From: an uncultured Fluviicola sp.
GTDB taxonomy: Bacteria; Bacteroidota; Bacteroidia; Flavobacteriales; Crocinitomicaceae
Assembly (NCBI RefSeq): GCF_946478805.1
Contig: NZ_CAMLDC010000031.1
Coordinates: 1 to 52,871 of the forward strand
DNA length: 52,871 bases
Direction of reading: 5' to 3'
Every line of letters begins with the position of its first letter. Positions within the stretch are counted from its first letter, which is position 1. The translations under genes and the position numbers were made by a program. Shown in pieces: positions 25,794-35,160 of this stretch. The notes below the pieces were generated by a model, which searched no databases, was not told the origin of the DNA, and saw only the letters and a list, made by a program, of their open reading frames with translations.

Positions 25794-27039
25794 ATGCCAA
25801 AATATCCTTCTCTTCCATATTTTGTACAACGATAACATAGGTAGTTCCCGTTTCATCCAATTGAACTTCCTTTGTCCCTTCCAATTGTTCGATGAGTGTA
25901 TCTATTAAAATCAATCCGAAAGAGGAATTTTCTGACTTCGGCTTCCATGCCCCATTGTCTGAATACGTAATTCGGAGCCTGCTCTCCTCCTCTTTTTGAA
26001 TCTCTATTTTGATTCGCGCATTGGTACGATCATTAAAAGCATGTTTCAGTGAATTGGATACCAATTCGTTTACAAGCAATCCAACTGGAATCAGTGTTTT
26101 TATACCAATTTTCCCTACTTCCGTATTAATTTCATAATCAGTACTCTGCTTGGTGATGCTCAGATTCATGATTTCGTGAACCAATTCATCCAGATAGTCC
26201 CCGATCTTGATTTGAGATAAGTTTTCATTCTGATACAATTTCTGATGAATCACAGACATCGCCATAATTCGATTAATGGATTCCTGAAACAAAATCCGAA
26301 ACTCCGGATTATCCACTTCCTGACTCTGCATCCTAAGAAGGCTCACAACTATCTGCAGGTTATTCTTCACGCGGTGATGAATTTCCCGGACCAGCATGGT
26401 CTTTTCCTCATTCTGAGATAGAATTCTCGTATTCTGATCCTTCACCTGCTCGTAAGATTCCAACAATTTCCTCTCGGAATAGCTGTTCAACTCCAAAAAC
26501 AAATAGAACAAGTAAAAATTTATCGAAAATGCCGCTATCAACTCAATTAACAAGGAGATCTTTTCATATATGGTAAGCTCTTTCAGTATCAGAATCTGGT
26601 TATTTAAGTCGTGAAAAATAAATATCCCGATTACGCTGATAGAGGAAAATAACAATACATATCCCAATTTGCGTCCTAATGTGAAAAATGCCAGGAATAC
26701 TACTGTCATCAACCATAGTACATCAACTAAGTGAATCCTACTGTGGTAAACCATCAAGGAAAACGCTACAATGATGTAACCACATATCGAATAAATATAA
26801 AAGACCAATAAATAATTTTTGTTATTCGACTTCATGATGACCAGGCAGATAGCGCTTATCACCGTAGCCACAGCCATCATACTGAAGCTTTCCATCGATT
26901 CAAAATAACGTGTATAGGAAAGGATACCAAAGGTGCATAAAAACATAAGAGACATGCGAAAAGCAAGCTTTACACGCAACTCTTCAAGGTACGTTATGAC
27001 TTCTCCGGGAATTGTATCTGATTCTAGATTTTTTAACAT
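25792..27039 (-). CDS. Membrane histidine kinase of HisKA_2 (HWE-like) type
   Basis: The 415-residue protein from ATG 27039 has about six membrane helices (residues about 28-185), a short coiled coil ([20 protein letters not shown]), a dimerisation/phosphoacceptor box with His221 in [11 protein letters not shown], and an ATPase domain with the N box at 323-335 ([13 protein letters not shown]). HisKA_2 kinases commonly phosphorylate response regulators involved in stress signalling; no regulator lies in this window, so it is orphan here. The further-upstream TTG codon lies in front of the promoter and is rejected. A TTG-N19-TATATTCG promoter lies immediately upstream. Confidence 0.88.
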   Translation of the reverse strand: MLKNLESDTIPGEVITYLEELRVKLAFRMSLMFLCTFGILSYTRYFESMESFSMMAVATVISAICLVIMKSNNKNYLLVFYIYSICGYIIVAFSLMVYHSRIHLVDVLWLMTVVFLAFFTLGRKLGYVLLFSSISVIGIFIFHDLNNQILILKELTIYEKISLLIELIAAFSINFYLFYLFLELNSYSERKLLESYEQVKDQNTRILSQNEEKTMLVREIHHRVKNNLQIVVSLLRMQSQEVDNPEFRILFQESINRIMAMSVIHQKLYQNENLSQIKIGDYLDELVHEIMNLSITKQSTDYEINTEVGKIGIKTLIPVGLLVNELVSNSLKHAFNDRTNARIKIEIQKEEESRLRITYSDNGAWKPKSENSSFGLILIDTLIEQLEGTKEVQLDETGTTYVIVVQNMEEKDILA

Positions 27040-27053
27040 ATAGCAGTATGAAT

Positions 27054-27083
27054 CGAATATACAAGTTTTTTCCAATTTACCAA
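27054..27083 (-). promoter_or_regulatory. Promoter of the histidine kinase gene
   Basis: On the minus strand TTG (27081-27083) and TATATTCG (27054-27061, one mismatch to TAnnTTTG) are spaced by exactly 19 bases. This supports the start codon at 27039. Confidence 0.6.
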
Positions 27084-27089
27084 GAGAAA

Positions 27090-27119
27090 TTGCAACTCAA
27101 TTCTAAATATGTATTTTCG
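27090..27119 (+). promoter_or_regulatory. Promoter of the SDR gene
   Basis: TTG (27090-27092) and TATTTTCG (27112-27119, one mismatch) are spaced by 19 bases. The -7 box ends only 8 bases before the ATG, so the transcript could be nearly leaderless. Confidence 0.5.
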
Positions 27120-27126
27120 TGCTACG

Positions 27127-27909
27127 ATGAAACAAGTAGCTTGGATTACGGGTGCTTCTTCCGGAATTGGAGAAGAAATCTGCAGACAACTTGCTCGGAA
27201 AGGCTTCAAACTGATCCTGTCGAGCCGCAGTGAAGAGAAACTTCTCGCATTAAAAAAGGAACTTCCGGATGCGGAAGAACACTTGATTGTACCTCTGGAT
27301 CTGGAACACTCCGGGCATTTTACCGAACTGGTTAAACAAACATTGGAACAGACAAAACGGATCGACTATCTGTATAATTGCGGAGGTTTGAGCCAACGTG
27401 CCGAAGCAAGTGAAACTTCACTCGAAGTGGATCGGCGCATCATGGAAATCAATTATTTCGGAACCGTGGCACTTACAAAAGCTGTTTTACCATACATGCA
27501 GGCCCAAAAATCCGGTCATATCATTGCCATTTCAAGTATTGCCGGGAAATTCGGTTTTTACCTGCGTTCTGCGTACAGTGCGAGTAAACATGCGATTCAG
27601 GGTTTCTTTGAAAGTTTGCTTTTGGAAGAGGCAAAAAACCACATTTCGGTTACCATTGCTTATCCGGGGAAAATAAACACACCGATTTCCATGAGTGCAC
27701 TTGGAAAAGACGGAAGCGCACATGGAGAAATGGATCACAACCAAGCAACCGGTATGCCCGTTGAAGAATGTGTATCAATCCTTCTAAAAGCGGTTGATAA
27801 GAAGAAAAAAGAAGTTCTGATCGGTAATAAGGAAATAAACGCAGTTACACTGAAACGCTTCTTTCCCCGGTTATTTTGGAAAATTATTGCAAAGCAAAGT
27901 GCTACTTAG
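27127..27909 (+). CDS. Short-chain dehydrogenase/reductase (DHRS7-like)
   Basis: The 260-residue enzyme has the Rossmann nucleotide site TGASSGIG (residues about 8-15), the NCGG variant of NNAG, the catalytic Ser in SSIAGKFGFYLRSAYSASKHA with YxxxK, and a C-terminal hydrophobic/basic tail (KRFFPRLFWKIIAK) that may touch membranes. It reduces or oxidises an unknown carbonyl substrate with NAD(P)H. ATG 27127 begins the nucleotide-binding strand directly. It is divergent from the kinase gene; an AGAC-type palindrome follows. Confidence 0.9.
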   Translation: MKQVAWITGASSGIGEEICRQLARKGFKLILSSRSEEKLLALKKELPDAEEHLIVPLDLEHSGHFTELVKQTLEQTKRIDYLYNCGGLSQRAEASETSLEVDRRIMEINYFGTVALTKAVLPYMQAQKSGHIIAISSIAGKFGFYLRSAYSASKHAIQGFFESLLLEEAKNHISVTIAYPGKINTPISMSALGKDGSAHGEMDHNQATGMPVEECVSILLKAVDKKKKEVLIGNKEINAVTLKRFFPRLFWKIIAKQSAT

Positions 27910-27997
27910 ACTTAAGACATTAGACAAAAGACCATAGACCTGAATTTGAAAAAGAAACAAGTCTTTGGTCTCTAATCTTTTGTCTTTTAAGTCTATA
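27907..27997. repeat. Word-repeat palindrome, AGAC type, between convergent genes
   Basis: The left arm (27907-27940) has AGAC words at 7-9-base steps: TAGACTTAAGACATTAGAC, then AAAAGACC and ATAGACC. The right arm (27961-27997) has the complementary words GTCTTTGGTCTCTAATC and TTTTGTCTTTTAAGTCTATA. It begins at the stop of the SDR gene and ends at the stop of purC, so it may terminate both. Confidence 0.75.
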
Positions 27998-28952
27998 TAA
28001 TTCCCTTCTCCATCAAAAACACGGCAACATTCGTTTCAATGCGCTTATTGATATTGGAAGTATCTCCTTTTTCAAATGAATTTCCTGTAATTTTCTCGTA
28101 AAGCTCAATGTAGCGTTCCGTAATCGTATCTACAAAAGAATCCGGCATATCCGGCATTACTTGGCCTTCCAAACCTTGAAATCCATTTTCTATCAGCCAT
28201 TGCCGCACGAATTCTTTCGAAAGCTGGCGTTGATTTTCACCTTTTGCCTGACGCTCCTCATAACCATCTGCATAGAAATAACGTGATGAATCGGGTGTGT
28301 GAATCTCATCAATCAGGATCACTTCACCATTTCTGATCCCGAATTCATACTTCGTATCCACCAAAATCAATCCTCTTTCTGCTGCCATTTCTGTCCCGCG
28401 TTGAAATAATGCACGTGTGTAACCTTCCATTTTTTCGTAAATATCCTGAGGAACGATTCCATTTTTCAAAATATCTTCTCTTGAAATATCTTCATCGTGT
28501 CCTTCGTCTGCTTTAGTAGCAGGAGTGATGATCGGTTCCGGGAAACGGTCATTTTCCTTCATTCCCTCAGGAAGAGCAACGCCACATAAGACACGTTTAC
28601 CTGCTGCATATTCCCTTGCGGAATGTCCTGCCAGATATCCACGGATCACCATTTCAACACGTACCGGCTCACAAGCATAACCTACCGCAACGGATGGATC
28701 CGGTGTTCCGATCAACCAATTTGGAACGATGTCCCGAGTTGCCTCTAAAAACATGGTAGCAACTTGGTTAAGGACCTGACCTTTAAATGGAATTCCTTTA
28801 GGTAAAATGTGGTCGAACGCAGAAATTCGATCGGTGGCAACCATTACCATGATATCCTTATCAATGGTATACACTTCACGTACTTTTCCCCGGTATACAT
28901 TGGTTTGTTTCGGAAATTTAAAATTGGTGCTCGTAATTGTTTCGTTCAACAT
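27993..28952 (-). CDS. purC: Phosphoribosylaminoimidazole-succinocarboxamide synthase
   Basis: The 319-residue SAICAR synthase joins aspartate to carboxyaminoimidazole ribotide with ATP in purine synthesis. Visible marks are the N-terminal glycine-rich ATP loop ([13 protein letters not shown]), [31 protein letters not shown] and [22 protein letters not shown] with [10 protein letters not shown]. It has the longer form (about 310 residues) rather than the 240-residue E. coli form. It follows phoH by 21 bases on the same strand, so an operon is likely. The stop codon is within the right arm of the AGAC palindrome. Confidence 0.97.
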   Translation of the reverse strand: MLNETITSTNFKFPKQTNVYRGKVREVYTIDKDIMVMVATDRISAFDHILPKGIPFKGQVLNQVATMFLEATRDIVPNWLIGTPDPSVAVGYACEPVRVEMVIRGYLAGHSAREYAAGKRVLCGVALPEGMKENDRFPEPIITPATKADEGHDEDISREDILKNGIVPQDIYEKMEGYTRALFQRGTEMAAERGLILVDTKYEFGIRNGEVILIDEIHTPDSSRYFYADGYEERQAKGENQRQLSKEFVRQWLIENGFQGLEGQVMPDMPDSFVDTITERYIELYEKITGNSFEKGDTSNINKRIETNVAVFLMEKGII

Positions 28953-28973
28953 AATTTACAAATTTGGAACTCG

Positions 28974-29984
28974 TTATTTTTTTCTCGATTTTGATTTTTC
29001 TTCTTCCTCTTCCTTCTCCTTCTCAAATCGTTTTGCTTTTTCAATTGCTTCTGCCTTATCAAATGCGTCAATGATCCGTTTCACCAAGGAATGTCGAATC
29101 ACGTCGCTTTGTGTCAATCGGATAATCTCTATTTCCTCAACGTCGTTCAGAATATCCAATGCATAAGACAATCCCGATTTTTGGCGATGTGGCAAATCCA
29201 CCTGCGACATATCTCCCGTTATCACGAACTGGGCAGTTTGTCCCATACGTGTCAGGAACATTTTCATTTGCATCACGGTCGCATTCTGAGCTTCATCCAA
29301 AATTACAAACGCCTTGTCCAACGTTCTCCCACGCATGAATGCCAAAGGTGCGATCTCGATGATCCCAAATTCCAACATATCCGCCAATTTCTCCGGCGGG
29401 ATCATATCCCGTAACGCATCGTACAAAGGCATCAGGTACGGATCCAGCTTCTCCTTCAAATCTCCCGGAAGGAATCCCAGGTTCTCTCCAGCTTCGACAG
29501 CGGGTCTTGTAAGTACGATCCGCTTCACCTCCTTTGCCTTCAATGCACGAACTGCCAATGCAACGGCTGTATACGTTTTCCCTGTTCCGGCCGGACCAAC
29601 AGCGAACACCATATCGCTCTTATTGACCGCTTGAACCAATTTTCGTTGGTTCAGGGTCTTTGCCTTGATCTTGACTCCGCCATTTCCATGAACCAAAGTC
29701 TCAGTCCCATCGGAAGAAAGCATTGCATCGCCCTCGTCCAACATCAGGTTATCGATGTTGTTCTCCGTTAAAATATTGTACTGGTTGAAGTGCGCCAGGA
29801 TCAATTCGAACTTGCGTTCAAACTCTTCCATCACCTCAGGATCTCCAACAATTGTCAATTCATTTCCACGGGAATTGATCTTTAATTTTGGAAAAAAAGA
29901 CCGGATGTGTTTCAAATTGGAATTGTTAACTCCAAATAATTCAGCGACATTGGTCCCGTTTATTTCAATTTTCTTCTCTGTCAA
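28974..29984 (-). CDS. PhoH-like ATPase
   Basis: The 336-residue cytosolic protein has an N-terminal KH-like part, then a PhoH ATPase core: Walker A GPAGTGKT at 130-137, TRPAVEAGENLGFLPG near 159-174 and Walker B VILDEAQN at 227-234. A Lys/Glu-rich tail ends it. PhoH/YbeZ proteins act as RNA-linked helicase-like ATPases. The start appears to be TTG: the frame meets a stop a short way upstream with no ATG, and the next Met is residue 52, well inside the fold. It is upstream of purC in a probable operon and divergent from the SAM-hydrolase gene. Confidence 0.92.
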   Translation of the reverse strand: MTEKKIEINGTNVAELFGVNNSNLKHIRSFFPKLKINSRGNELTIVGDPEVMEEFERKFELILAHFNQYNILTENNIDNLMLDEGDAMLSSDGTETLVHGNGGVKIKAKTLNQRKLVQAVNKSDMVFAVGPAGTGKTYTAVALAVRALKAKEVKRIVLTRPAVEAGENLGFLPGDLKEKLDPYLMPLYDALRDMIPPEKLADMLEFGIIEIAPLAFMRGRTLDKAFVILDEAQNATVMQMKMFLTRMGQTAQFVITGDMSQVDLPHRQKSGLSYALDILNDVEEIEIIRLTQSDVIRHSLVKRIIDAFDKAEAIEKAKRFEKEKEEEEEKSKSRKK

Positions 29985-30031
29985 TGTGAATAAATCTTTT
30001 GTTTGTAAGTTCCGGTTGTATTATTAACCCG

Positions 30032-30039
30032 TATTTTTG
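30032..30039 (+). promoter_or_regulatory. -7 box of the SAM-hydroxide adenosyltransferase gene
   Basis: TATTTTTG matches the consensus and lies 46 bases before the ATG at 30086. TTG at 30016-30018 is closer than the usual -33 position. Confidence 0.45.
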
Positions 30040-30085
30040 AAACAAATTTAATTAATTTTTCAACGGATACAGACCGATTTATCAA

Positions 30086-30934
30086 ATGGGAATTATCACA
30101 TTGACAACTGATATGGGATTGACCGACTACTACGTAGCGGTTCTAAAGGGAAATCTATTCAAATTAGCCCCCGAAGTATCTATTGTTGACATTACCCATC
30201 AAGTACGTCCGTTCGATATTGCAGATGCAAGTTATTACATCCAGGCATCGTTCCAGGAATTCCCCGAGGGGACAATCCATATCATCGGCGTGGACAGTGA
30301 ACCCATCATTAATTCGAGCAATGGCGCTTATCCGAGTATCTTATTATTCAAAGGACATTACTTCATTTCAAACGATAACGGGATATTTGCCTTGATCTTA
30401 AAAGATCAGAAACCGGAGGGTTTTTGGAGAATTGACAATGTACTTTCCAATCCGAAAGGGCTTCGTTTCCCGGTAAAAAATATTTTCGTTCCAACAGCAG
30501 TGCGGATTCTTTCAGGAGAAGCGCTCACGGACATTGGTTCCGAAGAGACTTCCTGGCGCGTAGCCCATACTGTGAATGCGGTCATTGAAGAGAACCTCAT
30601 CAAGGGATCCATTGTACATATCGATCATTATGGAAATGCGATCACCAATATCACCAAAGAAATATTTGGCAGGTTTGAAGATGCTCCATTCACCATCCTG
30701 TTCCGAAAACGCGAATACTATATCGACGAGATTTCAAGTACCTATAATGATGTTGCCCCGGGAGAACGCCTGGCTTTTTTCAACGACAACAATTTACTTG
30801 AAATTGCCATCAACAAAGGTGCTACAGGAAACGGCGGAGGTGCCGATTCACTTTTCGGGCTTCGGATTCATGACCTGGTACGAATCGAATTCACCCCTCG
30901 CGGTTCTGCAAAAACAATTGATTCTTTGTTTTGA
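30086..30934 (+). CDS. SAM hydrolase (SAM-hydroxide adenosyltransferase family)
   Basis: The 282-residue protein belongs to the DUF62/SalL family, whose housekeeping members split S-adenosylmethionine to adenosine and methionine. Motifs are LTTDMGLTDYYVAVLKG (residues 6-22) and HIDHYGNAITNI (179-190) with the invariant Asp, Gly-Asn and Thr-Asn. The protein lacks the halogenase-type loop only as far as I can judge from length. It is cytosolic. A TTCAAA-type palindrome follows, then a small monooxygenase gene. Confidence 0.9.
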   Translation: MGIITLTTDMGLTDYYVAVLKGNLFKLAPEVSIVDITHQVRPFDIADASYYIQASFQEFPEGTIHIIGVDSEPIINSSNGAYPSILLFKGHYFISNDNGIFALILKDQKPEGFWRIDNVLSNPKGLRFPVKNIFVPTAVRILSGEALTDIGSEETSWRVAHTVNAVIEENLIKGSIVHIDHYGNAITNITKEIFGRFEDAPFTILFRKREYYIDEISSTYNDVAPGERLAFFNDNNLLEIAINKGATGNGGGADSLFGLRIHDLVRIEFTPRGSAKTIDSLF

Positions 30935-30942
30935 TTCCAAAA

Positions 30943-31038
30943 CAGGTTCAAAAGGTTAAAAGGGTTCAAAGAATTGAAAATGGAGAATGGAAAAATTGAA
31001 AAGTTTGTATCTATGCATCAATTTTGAACTCTTGAACT
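30943..31038. repeat. Word-repeat palindrome, TTCAAA type
   Basis: The left arm (30943-30980) has CAGGTTCAAAAGGTTAAAAG, GGGTTCAAAG and AATTGAAAA. The right arm (31018-31038) has TCAATTTTGAACTCTTGAAC. The words resemble those at 12321-12388 and 22758-22853. Confidence 0.6.
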
Positions 31039-31054
31039 AAATAACAACATTAAA

Positions 31055-31378
31055 ATGCTGACACGAATTGTTAAACTGACATTTCAAGAAGAAAAAGTAG
31101 AAGACTTCCTTGCATACTTCGACACCATAAACACACGGGTAAGTACGTTCGAGAACTGTTATGGAATGCGTCTGCTGCAAGACATCCATCATCCTACAAT
31201 TATTTTCACTTACAGTAACTGGAAAGATGAAAATGCATTAAACAATTACCGGGATTCAGATTTATTCGGTGGAGTGTGGTCTACCATTAAACCGTGGTTT
31301 GGCGGAAAACCCGAAGCCTGGAGTGTGAACACCTATTTTGAAGATGGTTCCTTTAGACCCAACCATCCGGCAAATTAA
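31055..31378 (+). CDS. Small ABM-like (antibiotic biosynthesis monooxygenase) protein
   Basis: The 107-residue protein fits the dimeric ferredoxin-like ABM fold: MLTRIVKLTFQEEKVEDFLA at the first strand and helix, a middle strand (PTIIFTYSNWKDENALNNYRDSDLF) and the conserved W/F positions. Such proteins act as cofactor-free monooxygenases or as stress-linked heme-binding or scavenging proteins; the substrate is unknown. No signal peptide. It is followed by a 73-base gap with the gldF promoter. Confidence 0.8.
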   Translation: MLTRIVKLTFQEEKVEDFLAYFDTINTRVSTFENCYGMRLLQDIHHPTIIFTYSNWKDENALNNYRDSDLFGGVWSTIKPWFGGKPEAWSVNTYFEDGSFRPNHPAN

Positions 31379-31427
31379 ACGTTCATACCTACTCAATAGA
31401 ATTTAGACAGATTCTCAATATTGTTCT

Positions 31428-31435
31428 TATTTTTG
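31428..31435 (+). promoter_or_regulatory. -7 box of the gldF operon
   Basis: TATTTTTG matches the consensus 17 bases before the ATG of gldF at 31452. No -33 TTG is seen. Confidence 0.5.
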
Positions 31436-31451
31436 CCGAAGTTAATTAGAT

Positions 31452-32207
31452 ATGAAAGCACTTTACTGGAAAGAGATTAGGAGTTTTTTGGGCTCAGTCA
31501 TCGGATACATTTTCATCGTCATTTTCCTGGTGTTTACTGGAATAATGCTTTGGCTTGTCAGCGGCCCATCAAACTTATTGGAAGGCGAAGAAGCCGATAT
31601 GATCCCGTTTTTCAATGTTGCACCCTATGTACTCTGCGTTTTAATCCCTGCGATTACCATGCGGATGATTGCGGAAGAACGAAAAACCGGAACCATCGAA
31701 TTACTTTTCACCCGACCGATTACGGATCTTCAGATCATTGCTGCAAAATACCTTGCTGGCGTTACCCTATTATTGATCTCACTTCTCCCTACCCTGATCT
31801 ATTACTATAGCATGGTAAGCCTGGGAGTTGATGCCTTTGATGAGAACGGGGTTGCCAAAACAGTAATTGATGAAGGAGCGACGTTCACATCGTACCTGGG
31901 TCTGTTCCTATTAGGTTCATCTTTAATTGCAATCGGTATTTTTTCCTCCGCAATTACAAGTAATCAAATTGTTTCCTTCATTATTGCAATGTTTCTCTGT
32001 TGGTTATTCTACGATGGTTTCGATCAGCTCGGATCATTCAACCTCATGGGGGACTTTGACTATGTGTTTCAATACTTAGGACTTTGGTCCCATTATACGA
32101 GTATCAAAAAAGGGGTGATCGACACGAGTGACCTTATTTATTTTTTCGGGATGATCGCAATTTTTTTGGCTGCAACCCTTACAGTTGTTAAATCCTTGAA
32201 ACGTTAA
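31452..32207 (+). CDS. gldF: Gliding motility ABC transporter permease GldF
   Basis: The 251-residue protein has six membrane helices in the ABC-2 permease pattern: the first at about 15-38 (IGYIFIVIFLVFTGIMLWL), the last at about 225-245. The conserved amphipathic piece MRMIAEERKTGTIELLFTRPIT precedes helix three. In Flavobacterium, GldA, GldF and GldG form an ABC transporter needed for gliding, though its cargo is unknown. gldG follows 4 bases after the stop, so the genes are co-transcribed. No gldA ATPase gene lies nearby, matching many species in which it is encoded elsewhere. Confidence 0.92.
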   Translation: MKALYWKEIRSFLGSVIGYIFIVIFLVFTGIMLWLVSGPSNLLEGEEADMIPFFNVAPYVLCVLIPAITMRMIAEERKTGTIELLFTRPITDLQIIAAKYLAGVTLLLISLLPTLIYYYSMVSLGVDAFDENGVAKTVIDEGATFTSYLGLFLLGSSLIAIGIFSSAITSNQIVSFIIAMFLCWLFYDGFDQLGSFNLMGDFDYVFQYLGLWSHYTSIKKGVIDTSDLIYFFGMIAIFLAATLTVVKSLKR

Positions 32208-32211
32208 TCCG

Positions 32212-34020
32212 ATGGCTGAAAGTACTAACAAAACAAAGAAGTTCTATAACTGGATTTTACTTGGAATCATTGTAGGCGTTGTTGTATTCCTGAATATTAT
32301 CGGGACCTTCATTTACTCGCGGATCGATATGACGGAAGATGAGCGTTACTCGCTCTCAGCAGGTTCTATTGAATTCCTTGAAAAAATGAAAGAGGACGGA
32401 GCGAAGAACAATAAAGTGAACCGCTTGTACCTGAAAATTTACCTGGAAGGAAAGCTTCCCGCTGAAATCAAACGGTTCAGGAATGCTGTTGAAGATAAGC
32501 TTGCAGAATTCAAAGAAATAGCCGGTAACCGAATCGAATACGAATTCATCGATCCGTTGGAAGGAACGGAAGCCGAACAAAACAGCCTTTTCCAGGATCT
32601 TTATAACAAAGGACAAGGAATTATCCCCCTGGAAATTGTCTATCAAAAAGACGGTTCCCAAACCCAAATGACGCTATGGCCGGGAGCATTCATCGAATAC
32701 GAGGGTTCTACCAAAAATCAGATTCAGTTGTTACCAGGATCACCTCAAGGGCAGCCTATGCAATTATCGAAAGAGTTTTCAGAAACAACTATCCAGAACT
32801 CCATCAACAACCTGGAATACATGCTCATTTCAGCATTGAGAAGAACGATCCAAAAACAAAAACCACGTATTGCATTCCTTGCAGGACATGGAGAATTGCG
32901 TTTTGCGGAAACACAACGCGTCCGTTCTTTGCTGGAACCTTATTATTCTGTTGAGGATGTCACTTTAAATGACTCTTTACGAGCATTAGACGGATTCACA
33001 GGTGCAATCATTGCGCGACCAAGAACACGCTACTCGGATAAGGATTTGTATATCCTGGACCAGTTTGTAATGCGGGGAGGAAGATTGATGTGCTTCTTTG
33101 ACAAGCTCACTTTCCCACAAGATTCATTGAACAGAACCGGGATGACAAGTACTGTGAGAACAGATCTCGGATTGGATAAAATGTTATTCGATTACGGAAT
33201 AAAAACCAACGATAATTATGTCATGGACGTGCGATGTGCACCTATCCAGACTCCGTTTGCAAAACAAAGCCTGTTACCTTGGTTCTTCTACGTTGCAGCA
33301 ACACCAACCAGACATCCGATCGCACGGAATATTGAACCGGTAATGCTTCGTTATGCATCACAAATCCAACTTATCCCGGGTGAAACACGTTTGGTTTCTC
33401 CTATCCTTACAAGTTCGACCAATTCACGCCTGACAGGTATGGCTCCTCTGATCAGCCTTGCCATGCCTATGAATTATGGAAAGGTTCCTATTCTGGCAGA
33501 TAATCCAACCTCGGAAAGAAACAAGATCTGCATTGCAGGTATGTCGGAAGGAAGATTTGATTCCCACTTCAAAAATCGCCTGATCGATGAATTTGCGAAA
33601 AACAAAGAATCCGGATTTATCACACGAAGTACGGAAGAAGGAAAAGTCCTGGTTGTTGCAAATGGTTCTTTTATTGCAAACTATTATGATTCCATGCCAA
33701 GTAAAACAGGCAAGATGATGTATCGCCCCATTTCGTTCAACAACTTGCGTTACGACGAAGTGATGGCACAGATGCGTATGCAGCCGTTGATCTATGGAAA
33801 CCAAGAGTTTTTCCAGAATATGGTGGACTACATGATGGGAGACAATTCAGTATTGGATATCCGAAGCAAACAAATTGACATTCACCCGATTGACAAAGAA
33901 AAAGTAAAAGATCAACGAACGAAATACATGCTTATTAATGTGGTCGTCCCTTCTTTTTTAATTATTTTATTAGCAATTTTATTATTCTACTTGCGTAAAC
34001 GACGTTACGCACGTTCTTAG
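32212..34020 (+). CDS. gldG: Gliding motility ABC transporter-linked protein GldG
   Basis: The 602-residue protein has one membrane helix near residues 13-35 (WILLGIIVGVVVFLNIIGTF) and another near the C-terminus (LINVVVPSFLIILLAILLFYL). A large periplasmic part between them has the GldG/ABC-type pattern: DMTEDERYSLSAGSIEFLEK, YEFIDPLEG, IAFLAGHGELRF and GAIIARPRTRYSD. It partners GldF in the gliding-motility transporter. It starts 4 bases after gldF and ends 4 bases before the DUF4340-type gene. Confidence 0.92.
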   Translation: MAESTNKTKKFYNWILLGIIVGVVVFLNIIGTFIYSRIDMTEDERYSLSAGSIEFLEKMKEDGAKNNKVNRLYLKIYLEGKLPAEIKRFRNAVEDKLAEFKEIAGNRIEYEFIDPLEGTEAEQNSLFQDLYNKGQGIIPLEIVYQKDGSQTQMTLWPGAFIEYEGSTKNQIQLLPGSPQGQPMQLSKEFSETTIQNSINNLEYMLISALRRTIQKQKPRIAFLAGHGELRFAETQRVRSLLEPYYSVEDVTLNDSLRALDGFTGAIIARPRTRYSDKDLYILDQFVMRGGRLMCFFDKLTFPQDSLNRTGMTSTVRTDLGLDKMLFDYGIKTNDNYVMDVRCAPIQTPFAKQSLLPWFFYVAATPTRHPIARNIEPVMLRYASQIQLIPGETRLVSPILTSSTNSRLTGMAPLISLAMPMNYGKVPILADNPTSERNKICIAGMSEGRFDSHFKNRLIDEFAKNKESGFITRSTEEGKVLVVANGSFIANYYDSMPSKTGKMMYRPISFNNLRYDEVMAQMRMQPLIYGNQEFFQNMVDYMMGDNSVLDIRSKQIDIHPIDKEKVKDQRTKYMLINVVVPSFLIILLAILLFYLRKRRYARS

Positions 34021-34024
34021 TCGT

Positions 34025-35062
34025 ATGAAAAGAATTATCATCGTTATTTTAGGCATCGCACTTTTAGTGGGATTGGGAATCTTCACCACACGTTTGATTA
34101 ACACCAAAGGGAAATCCGACGAGCAACTGGCAGCTTTCAATTTTGAAATTAAAGACACGGCATCCGTTAACAAGATTATCATCACAGAACCGAACGGCAT
34201 GGAAATGACCTTGATCCGATCCGGAAACCAGTGGACAGATGACAAAGGTGAATGTGTGCAACCTGTTTTGGTCTTCAATATACTGGAAGCACTTTACAAC
34301 GTACGTTTTAAAGGATATGTTCCCGAAAACTCCGTGAAAACGGTGATCAACAGGATCTCGACAATCGGAATTAAAGTTCAGTATTTCCAAAATGACGATT
34401 GGAGCAAGACCTGGTATATCGGAGGCTCCACTTCCGATCACTACGGAACTTACATGCTGGTGGAATCATCTGAAGCAGGAAAAAGTGATTTACCTGTCAT
34501 CGCTGAAATCAAAGGAATGAAGGGGATTATCGAACCTCGTTTTTTTGCGGATCCGAGAAAATGGCAATGCTCCGGAATTTTCGCTTACCAAATGCAAGAC
34601 ATAGCCGAAGTGAATGTGAAATTCACGGAAAGACCCGACAGAAGCTTTGAAGTACGAAAAATCAAGAAAGATTACCTGGTAAAATATGCAGGGAAATATT
34701 TGACAACCCTGGACACAAACATGGTGTACCGTTATTTACTGAACTTCAAACGTGTCAACTTTGAAAATCCGAACTACGAACTGAACGAAAAGCAACTCGA
34801 CAGCTTGAAAAAATCCCGTCCATTCTGTGAATTGAACATTCGCACAACAAAAGGTGAAAAGAAGAAATTGAGAATGTTCCGTATTAAATCTACCGGAGAT
34901 GCAGAAGTCGATGATTTTGGAGACAAAGTAAGTTACGATATTAACAGATTTTGGTGTGAACTACCGGATGGCCAGGTTGTTAAATGTCAGTATTTCGTCT
35001 TTAACCCTTTACTCATGGGGCATATCTATTTCAATCCGAACAGGTACGCAACCGGTCAATAA
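34025..35062 (+). CDS. DUF4340-like membrane-anchored protein, gldG partner
   Basis: The 345-residue protein has one N-terminal membrane helix (MKRIIIVILGIALLVGLGIF) and a periplasmic beta-rich part. The part beginning TASVNKIIITEPNGMEMTLIRSGNQWT and the module VYRYLLNFKRVNFENPNY match the style of DUF4340, which is often found after gldG-type genes. It lies 4 bases after gldG in the same operon and ends 98 bases before dnaN. The C-terminus (VKCQYFVFNPLLMGHIYFNP) is short. No function is established; a structural accessory of the Gld transporter is an inference from gene order. Confidence 0.75.
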   Translation: MKRIIIVILGIALLVGLGIFTTRLINTKGKSDEQLAAFNFEIKDTASVNKIIITEPNGMEMTLIRSGNQWTDDKGECVQPVLVFNILEALYNVRFKGYVPENSVKTVINRISTIGIKVQYFQNDDWSKTWYIGGSTSDHYGTYMLVESSEAGKSDLPVIAEIKGMKGIIEPRFFADPRKWQCSGIFAYQMQDIAEVNVKFTERPDRSFEVRKIKKDYLVKYAGKYLTTLDTNMVYRYLLNFKRVNFENPNYELNEKQLDSLKKSRPFCELNIRTTKGEKKKLRMFRIKSTGDAEVDDFGDKVSYDINRFWCELPDGQVVKCQYFVFNPLLMGHIYFNPNRYATGQ

Positions 35063-35131
35063 GGTTAATATCTCGTTGAAAACTGTCGGGAAAGAGTTAG
35101 GTTTTCAAGGATTCAACGGCTTTTTAATTGG

Positions 35132-35139
35132 TATATTTG
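35132..35139 (+). promoter_or_regulatory. -7 box of dnaN
   Basis: TATATTTG matches the consensus and lies 22 bases before the ATG at 35161. It suggests that dnaN has its own promoter despite being close behind the gld operon. Confidence 0.55.
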
Positions 35140-35160
35140 CTATCGTAAATAACCAATAGT

